Of a stretch of DNA of 11,268 nt, positions 6,304-11,268 are shown piece after piece; the first letter of the stretch is position 1, and the number at the start of each line of letters is the position of its first letter. Position numbers and translations under genes: made by a program. Below the pieces are notes generated by a model. That model saw only the letters and a program-made list of their open reading frames with translations. It was not told the DNA's origin and searched no databases. Origin of the DNA: SAR202 cluster bacterium AC-647-N09_OGT_505m (GTDB lineage Bacteria; Chloroflexota; Dehalococcoidia; UBA2985); contig VEXC01000025.1 of assembly GCA_009391225.1 (NCBI GenBank), positions 1 through 11,268 of the forward strand. Reading direction: 5' to 3'.

Positions 6304-8895
6304 ATGGCACAGCACTCGGAGGCGCAGCCCCTCTCCAATCTTCGTGTCATTGACCTGAGCCACGGTATCGCTGGACCTTACTGCACCAAGCTCCTGGCCG
6401 ACTTCGGTGCCGACGTAATCAAGGTGGAACGACCCGGCTCAGGGGACTATGCTCGCAAACTTGGACCATTCCCAGGTGATATCTCCCACCCTGAGAAGAG
6501 CGGCCTCTTCATGCACCTGAACACCAACAAGCGCGGTATCACCCTGGACCTGAAGACTGCGGAAGGTAAAGAGGCACTGAAGAAGCTGGCCAAGGATGCG
6601 GACATCCTGGTGGAGAGCTTCAAGCCCGGGGTGATGGCAGGTCTGGGTCTGGACTACGACACCCTGTCGAAGATCAACCCAAATCTGGTTATGACCTCGG
6701 TCTCAAACTTCGGCCAGACCGGCCCCTACAGGGACTACAAAGCCTCTGAGATAACCCTCTACGGCATGGGCGGAAGAATGAGCGCGTCGGGTCTCCCGGA
6801 CCTGTATCCCCTGAAGCTGGGCGGCAACCACGTGCAGTACCAGGCTGGGAACAACGCGGCCATGGCCACTCTATTCGCCTCGCACGCTCGTGAGCATGGG
6901 GATATCGGAGGGCAGCACGTAGACATCTCTATATTCGAGACCCAGATGGGCTCCATAAATGGTCGCCTGTCCAGCCTGGTGAACTATCAATACAACGGCG
7001 AGCGTGGAAGGCGCCGAGGTCCTGAAACCCGAGGGGGTTACCCAACGGGGCATTATCCTTGCAAGGACGGCTCTATCTCGGTGTCAGGTGGAGGCCAGAG
7101 GTGGCCCTTGACAGTAGCCGCCCTTGAAATGCCTGAGCTACTCGATGACCCACGATTCGCACCCCCCATGGGGCAGCAAAGCATGGAGGGAAAAACAGAG
7201 TTCGAGCGAGCCATCTGGCTGCCATGGTTGATGGAGAGGACGAAACAACAGGTGGTGGAGCAGTGCCAAGCCCACGGGCTGCTAATCTCGGCAAGCAACA
7301 ACATTGACGCGGTGATGGACAATAATCCCCAACTGGACTCCCGGAAGTATTTTGTCGAGATAGATCACCCGATAGCCGGGAGGTTCCGCTATCCTGGGTC
7401 CCCGATATTCACCAATGATAGTTGGTGGAAGATTCGCAGACCAGCTCCGACGCTGGGTCAACACAACCGGGAAATCCTGGAAAGTGAGTTGGGCTTCTTG
7501 CATACGGGGATACCCTCTGGGCCTGAGGGCAGCGACCATAGCTTATCTGGGAGTTTTGTGGGCACTGATGGCACTGAAAAGGGACAGATGACTGGAAAGG
7601 CACAACTCCCCCTTGATGGCGTGCGGATCATAGACATGACGGTCATCTTCGCAGGCCCCTACGGGACCATGTTCCTAGCGGATATGGGAGCCGAGGTGAT
7701 ACGGGTGGAGACCCTCAACCACCTTCCCGCGACTAGTCGTGGGGCTTTTGCCCGTCCCAGCAAGGAATCCCAAGCCACCGCCACCAGCTCTCCATACCCC
7801 AATCGGGACCCTGGAGAGCGGCCCTGGAACAGGGCCGCCAACTTCAATGCCCACAGCCGCAACAAGTACGGCATGACAGCGGAACTGGGCACCGACGAGG
7901 GAAAGGAGGTCTTCCGCCGTTTGGTGGAGATGAGCGATATATTCATCGAGAACAACGCCGCAGGCTCCATGGCACGTCTGGGCGTATCTTATGAAGTAGT
8001 AAGCCAGTGGAATCCACGGCTAATCATGATCTCCGTTTGCGGCTTCGGCCAGACCGGGCCATGGAACTACTATCGAGGCATCGGTAGCCAATTTGAAACC
8101 GCGGTTGGCCATGCCTCGGTCACGGGCTACCCTGGCATGGGCCCGGAAGGAGTCCCCGGCTCTGTCGCTACAGACGCCTCCTCCGGCGTTACTGTAGCCT
8201 TGGCGGCGCTGATGGCCATAAAACAACGTGAGAAGACGGGTAAGGGTATGTTCATAGACATCTCCTTGGGGGAGAATTTCATGCCACACCTAGGAGAGTT
8301 CTTCATGGACTACGCCATCAACGAACGGGTGGCATCATCTCCCGGCAACCGAGACCACCTAGGGCTGATGGTACAGGGAGCCTACCCCTGCTCAGGGGAC
8401 GACGAATGGATTGCTATCTCCATTGGAAAAATTGAGGACTGGCATACTCTCTGTCGCATAATGGGAAAGAAGTTGCTGCTGGAGGATAAGAGATTTAGTG
8501 ACATGGCGGGGCTTCTGACATACCATGCTGAGGTAGACCAGACCATTGGCGAATGGACGGCAAATCAAGACCCTATCGCCCTATTCCATCGCCTACAGAA
8601 GGATGGCATCGCCGCTGGGCCTCTGATGCACGAGATTCACGTATTCAATGATCCGCACCTGAAGGAGCGAGACTTCTTCGTCTCCATCACAGCCCCTGAA
8701 GTCGGAACCTATCTTTATCCCAGTACCACTTTCAAGATGTCCAAGATACCTTTCGAGGTGCGTAAGCCATCGGTGAGGCTGGGCGAGGACAACGACTACG
8801 TATACCGCGATGTGCTGGGACTCTCGGAGGAGGAGTACGACCGAATGAAGGCCCTTGGACACATTGGAATGGACTACGCTCCCCACGTCAGATAA
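6304..8895 (+). CDS. Tandem-fused type III (CaiB/BaiF) CoA-transferase
   Basis: The 863-residue product holds two complete CoA-transferase family III domains, about residues 9-395 and 436-845, joined by a hydrophilic linker; single-domain members are about 400 residues and work as interlocked dimers. Both halves carry the N-terminal RVIDLS/RIIDMT...AGPY...LADxGA(D/E)VI(K/R)VE motif, FGQTGP, and a G(K)G...(V/I)DIS segment. The half-site Asp (D169 in E. coli CaiB, context ADYFSG) aligns with D624 in the second half (TDASSG), but with Q178 in the first (VQYQAG), so probably only one site forms the acyl-aspartyl intermediate. ATG 6304 is preferred because AGGAGG (6292-6297) lies six bases upstream; a TTG at 6286 lies in front of that site. 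The gene starts 83 bp after the oxidoreductase, implying joint work on an acid/CoA thioester. The architecture recalls DddD, the DMSP CoA-transferase/lyase, but that identity is not established. Confidence 0.9.
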   Translation: MAQHSEAQPLSNLRVIDLSHGIAGPYCTKLLADFGADVIKVERPGSGDYARKLGPFPGDISHPEKSGLFMHLNTNKRGITLDLKTAEGKEALKKLAKDADILVESFKPGVMAGLGLDYDTLSKINPNLVMTSVSNFGQTGPYRDYKASEITLYGMGGRMSASGLPDLYPLKLGGNHVQYQAGNNAAMATLFASHAREHGDIGGQHVDISIFETQMGSINGRLSSLVNYQYNGERGRRRGPETRGGYPTGHYPCKDGSISVSGGGQRWPLTVAALEMPELLDDPRFAPPMGQQSMEGKTEFERAIWLPWLMERTKQQVVEQCQAHGLLISASNNIDAVMDNNPQLDSRKYFVEIDHPIAGRFRYPGSPIFTNDSWWKIRRPAPTLGQHNREILESELGFLHTGIPSGPEGSDHSLSGSFVGTDGTEKGQMTGKAQLPLDGVRIIDMTVIFAGPYGTMFLADMGAEVIRVETLNHLPATSRGAFARPSKESQATATSSPYPNRDPGERPWNRAANFNAHSRNKYGMTAELGTDEGKEVFRRLVEMSDIFIENNAAGSMARLGVSYEVVSQWNPRLIMISVCGFGQTGPWNYYRGIGSQFETAVGHASVTGYPGMGPEGVPGSVATDASSGVTVALAALMAIKQREKTGKGMFIDISLGENFMPHLGEFFMDYAINERVASSPGNRDHLGLMVQGAYPCSGDDEWIAISIGKIEDWHTLCRIMGKKLLLEDKRFSDMAGLLTYHAEVDQTIGEWTANQDPIALFHRLQKDGIAAGPLMHEIHVFNDPHLKERDFFVSITAPEVGTYLYPSTTFKMSKIPFEVRKPSVRLGEDNDYVYRDVLGLSEEEYDRMKALGHIGMDYAPHVR

Positions 8896-8955
8896 CCAAC
8901 AGGAATGCCATGGTTGGGGAGGGGAGTTTCTCACTAACAGCAATCCAGGAGGTGT

Positions 8956-9612
8956 ATGGTGGCCTTCGCCGAAGTCAACAGTATCCAGCTTTACTACGAG
9001 GAGCGCGGTTCCGGATTTCCTCTGATTCTCTCTCACGGTGGCTACTCCGACCTCTCTGTATGGCAAGAGAGCATTCAATTCTTCTCCCAGAAGTACCGAG
9101 TTATTGTCTACGATCGCCGGAACTGCGGCCAGTCTAGCAAGACCCCAAATGCCGATACCCCGGCCATGTGGGTTGAGGACCTGTATCAGCTATTGCGCCA
9201 TCTGGGCATCCAGCGAGGCTACCTAGGAGGTAGTTCTCTCGGCGCACTGTTGACCCTAGAGTTCACCTTGGCATACCCAGCATTGGTGGAGGCAGCCATG
9301 CTTTTTGCCGGAACCACCGCTGGCTACAAGCCCAACGAGCGGTTTCCTGTAACTTTCCCTAGCCGACAGGGGCAGGTAGGCCACCTGAGCCTGCCGATTC
9401 TCATTGTCAACGGGGCCGATGATGTAGGCCCACCATTCACTCCAGCCGCTGCCCAGCAAACGGCCCAGGACCTACCCAACTCAGAATTGGCCATCCTGTA
9501 CGGTGTGGGCCACAGCGTGACCAGTGAAGCCCCTGCCATACTCAGAAGCCTAATTATGGGATTCCTGGCCAAGCAGGACGCCAGACGCGGGTACGTCCAA
9601 ACAACCTCATAG
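8956..9612 (+). CDS. Small alpha/beta hydrolase
   Basis: The 218-residue product is an alpha/beta-hydrolase fold enzyme. The oxyanion-hole motif LSHGG is at residues 25-29, YDRRNCGQS at 52-60, nucleophile elbow GSSLG at 92-96 with S94, acid D155 or D156 in NGADD, and catalytic H186 in GVGHS. The family usually has 250-280 residues; here the cap (lid) between strands 6 and 7 is nearly absent, only about 20-25 residues (120-145), which would leave an open active site. AGGAGG at 8947-8952 is only three bases from ATG 8956 but six from the next codon, GTG 8959, which may be the true start. It lies 60 bp after the CoA-transferase gene and probably ends the operon. It could cleave a thioester, ester or lactone made by the upstream enzymes; the sequence does not decide which. 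Confidence 0.87.
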   Translation: MVAFAEVNSIQLYYEERGSGFPLILSHGGYSDLSVWQESIQFFSQKYRVIVYDRRNCGQSSKTPNADTPAMWVEDLYQLLRHLGIQRGYLGGSSLGALLTLEFTLAYPALVEAAMLFAGTTAGYKPNERFPVTFPSRQGQVGHLSLPILIVNGADDVGPPFTPAAAQQTAQDLPNSELAILYGVGHSVTSEAPAILRSLIMGFLAKQDARRGYVQTTS

Positions 9613-9664
9613 TAGAAATCGCTTCCGACAACCCCCGACAGGCATGGAATACACTACTATTTTT
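9609..9664 (+). terminator. Possible terminator of the oxidoreductase operon
   Basis: ATAGTAG (9609-9615, overlapping the hydrolase stop codon) can pair with CTACTAT (9654-9660), followed by a run of five T (9660-9664). The 38-nt loop allows a further TTCC/GGAA pairing. The stem is A/U-rich and the loop long, so this would be a weak intrinsic terminator. Confidence 0.3.
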
Positions 9665-9737
9665 CTGTAGAGCCAAAGCCACTAACGCCATACATCTGTC
9701 GGTATCTATTGGAGTACATATACGGCATAGATGACCT

Positions 9738-9754
9738 GGGCAGCGTTTCTGCCC
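9738..9754. terminator. Hairpin between convergent genes, possible terminator
   Basis: GGGCAG (9738-9743) and CTGCCC (9749-9754) form a perfect 6-bp stem around the five-base loop CGTTT. It lies between the convergent hydrolase and transporter genes, about 40 bp past the transporter stop. No T-run follows on either strand, so it may be a non-canonical or Rho-associated end, or simply a chance hairpin. Confidence 0.3.
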
Positions 9755-9794
9755 TGCTGGAGCCCGCAGTCTAGGCTGGCACGCAGAATCTCGG

Positions 9795-11003
9795 CTAGCG
9801 GGCTGAGGGAACCGCCAGTGGACCCCAACGGGTAATCGCCGACAGCAATGACGTTGCCAGCACAAGCCCCGCACCCAATATGAATGCCGCCTCTGTGCCA
9901 ATTGAATCGGCCAGCACACCCGCTAGAGCTGGTGCGAAGGCCGATACCACTATCGCCGCGCCGAATACTAGGGATACAGTGGCCGCCTGTGCTCCTGTTG
10001 CTACTAGGTCCATCGCCGCAGCCAGAAGGATGACCATCAGTGGAAACAGGAAGGCCCCCATGGCTAGCACCACCAACCCAAAAACCCAGCCCGCCGGCGC
10101 TATTATAAGTCCTATAAAGGACAGCCCCAGAACCGCCAGACTCGGAGCAAGAATCAACTTACGCCCCAGACGATCCGAGGCATAGCCCATCAACGGCTGT
10201 GACACGATTCCACCGACCTGGGCAAGCGAGAGATAGACGCCTATGGTGACAGTAGAAGCTCTCAGGCTCTCATCAAGGTAAATGGGCAGAAAGGTGAGAA
10301 TGGTGCTTTGTCCACCTACAAACCCCGCGGCAAACAGGAGCACCAGAAGAAGTCTGCCGTTCCGAAGAAGGCCTGCCACGGAGCCCAGGTATTCCGACAG
10401 GCTGGAATCAGAGGACTTGCCTGTTGGAACGGTCCGTAGGAGGGCCCAAATTGCTAGACCAAACAGCAGGCCTGGTACAAGGCTCATCTGAAGAACCACG
10501 CGCCAGCCGACGAGTACTATGAGGAATCCGACTAGTATAGGCCCTACGGTCTCACCCATACTGCCACCAGTACCATGAAGGGCAATAGCAAACCCCCTGC
10601 GAGAGGAGAACTCCCTGGAAATGGACGCTATTGCCGAGGGGTGCCAGAAGGTTATGGCAATGCTGAAGAGAGAGGCGGCTACGACCGCCATCCAGAAAGC
10701 TGTCGCAATTCCAAGGGCAAAGGCAAAAACGGACACTAGGAAAATGGAAAGGCCGAGAATCTCAGCCCGCCTCGCACCATATAGGTCACCCATGAAACCC
10801 GCTGGGACGTTTGCGAATCCACCCGCAATGCCACGGAAAGTGGATAGAGCACCCACCTGGGTATTGCTGAGCCCAAGGCCTAGCTTAATCTCCGGAAGCA
10901 ATATGAAGAAGGCGGAGTTGAACACATGCTTCAGGCCATGCCCAGCCACAGTCACAATCAGCAGAGTAATGCGCTGCCTTCTAGTTATACCCTCAGTTTC
11001 CAA
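9795..11003 (-). CDS. MFS transporter, Fsr-like drug/metabolite efflux type
   Basis: The 402-residue product is a 12-segment major facilitator, in two six-helix halves joined by a hydrophilic loop near residues 190-207 (TVPTGKSSDSSLSE). Motif A appears between helices 2 and 3 (GFMGDLYGARR, 69-79) and again in the second half (GYASDRLGRK, 273-282). The N-terminal GHGLKHVFNSAFFILLPE, FWHPSA (119-124) and GGSMGETVGP (146-155) resemble the fosmidomycin-resistance (Fsr) branch. It should export or import a small molecule in exchange for protons across the inner membrane; substrate unknown. The start is TTG 11003: an in-frame stop lies four codons upstream (11015-11013) and the next Met is residue 71, inside motif A, so no ATG can be used. 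No clear ribosome binding site precedes the TTG. It converges on the oxidoreductase operon, so a shared pathway is not implied by transcription. Confidence 0.88.
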   Translation of the reverse strand: METEGITRRQRITLLIVTVAGHGLKHVFNSAFFILLPEIKLGLGLSNTQVGALSTFRGIAGGFANVPAGFMGDLYGARRAEILGLSIFLVSVFAFALGIATAFWMAVVAASLFSIAITFWHPSAIASISREFSSRRGFAIALHGTGGSMGETVGPILVGFLIVLVGWRVVLQMSLVPGLLFGLAIWALLRTVPTGKSSDSSLSEYLGSVAGLLRNGRLLLVLLFAAGFVGGQSTILTFLPIYLDESLRASTVTIGVYLSLAQVGGIVSQPLMGYASDRLGRKLILAPSLAVLGLSFIGLIIAPAGWVFGLVVLAMGAFLFPLMVILLAAAMDLVATGAQAATVSLVFGAAIVVSAFAPALAGVLADSIGTEAAFILGAGLVLATSLLSAITRWGPLAVPSAR

Positions 11004-11123
11004 GATAGCGGTCTATTTATCCTGCATCGACGTTCTTTTTCGACAACCGTACTCCTAATCATACCGAAGTGCACCTTATATGCTCGTCAACCAAGGTAAC
11101 TTCACCACTCCAAGGACAGTAAC

Positions 11124-11151
11124 ATTGTAACTTTAGGGCTGGGGGAGTCAA
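11124..11151 (-). promoter_or_regulatory. Predicted promoter of the MFS transporter gene
   Basis: Read on the minus strand, TTGACT (11151-11146) and TACAAT (11129-11124, five of six consensus bases) are separated by 16 bp. Transcription would start near 11117, about 115 nt before the TTG start codon. A second TTGACG occurs closer to the gene, but its best -10 (TATGAT) is 21 bp away, too far for a normal sigma70 site. Confidence 0.5.
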
Positions 11152-11268
11152 TGTTGAATTTCCCTATGCGGCATATTGTATCAATAGAATGTGTTACCGA
11201 AGAGGATATGTTGTCTCATATGAAGAAGTTATATTGAAGCCTCTTTGTGATTGGGGTGTTCATGTGAA

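Noticed and set aside
7081..7104. SGGGQRW (residues 261-267) of the first CoA-transferase half as the formyl-CoA transferase glycine loop
   Set aside because: In Frc the glycine loop precedes the CKG strand; here the glycines follow the CKDG strand, so the positions are not equivalent.
11151..11237. 28-codon plus-strand frame near the right edge
   Set aside because: Its start overlaps the predicted -35 box of the transporter promoter; a G-run three bases away is the only support and no motif is seen.

Overview
The window looks like chromosomal DNA from a free-living bacterium, most likely a member of Chloroflexota. The main clue is the secreted protein at 1266..2030, whose Thr/Pro linker (repeats of the PTPTPTATAT kind) ends in a C-terminal membrane anchor, a style common in that phylum. 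An aldehyde:ferredoxin oxidoreductase next to CaiB-type CoA-transferases would suit the marine SAR202 / Dehalococcoidia side of the phylum. That placement is inference; no marker gene is present. I see no transposase, integrase, phage gene or CRISPR array.

Left part, minus strand: a cell-surface protein gene (1266..2030) is followed after 26 bp by a GT-C membrane glycosyltransferase of the DUF2723/TMEM260 family (1239 down to the window edge, 3' end missing). They look co-transcribed. A gene-free stretch of almost 900 bp (2041..2924) separates them from a divergent NAD-dependent sugar-nucleotide epimerase (2925..3860, plus). That stretch carries a good sigma70-type promoter and two adjacent palindromes. 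A well-formed tRNA-Ala(CGC) with its own promoter follows (3941..4016).

Central part, plus strand: three closely spaced genes form a probable catabolic operon. They are an AOR-family tungsten/molybdenum oxidoreductase (4334..6220), an 863-residue tandem fusion of two type III CoA-transferase domains (6304..8895), and a small alpha/beta hydrolase (8956..9612). A reasonable model is that the oxidoreductase makes (or reduces) a carboxylic acid, the transferase moves CoA to or from it, and the hydrolase cleaves an ester, thioester or lactone. The substrate cannot be read from the sequence. Two details stand out. The oxidoreductase has a C-X2-C-X5-C cluster loop instead of C-X2-C-X3-C. The first half of the CoA-transferase has Gln where the catalytic Asp should be, while the second half keeps the Asp.

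Right part: a convergent Fsr-like MFS efflux transporter (11003 to 9795, minus) has a probable promoter at 11151..11124. The last ~115 bp hold no convincing gene.
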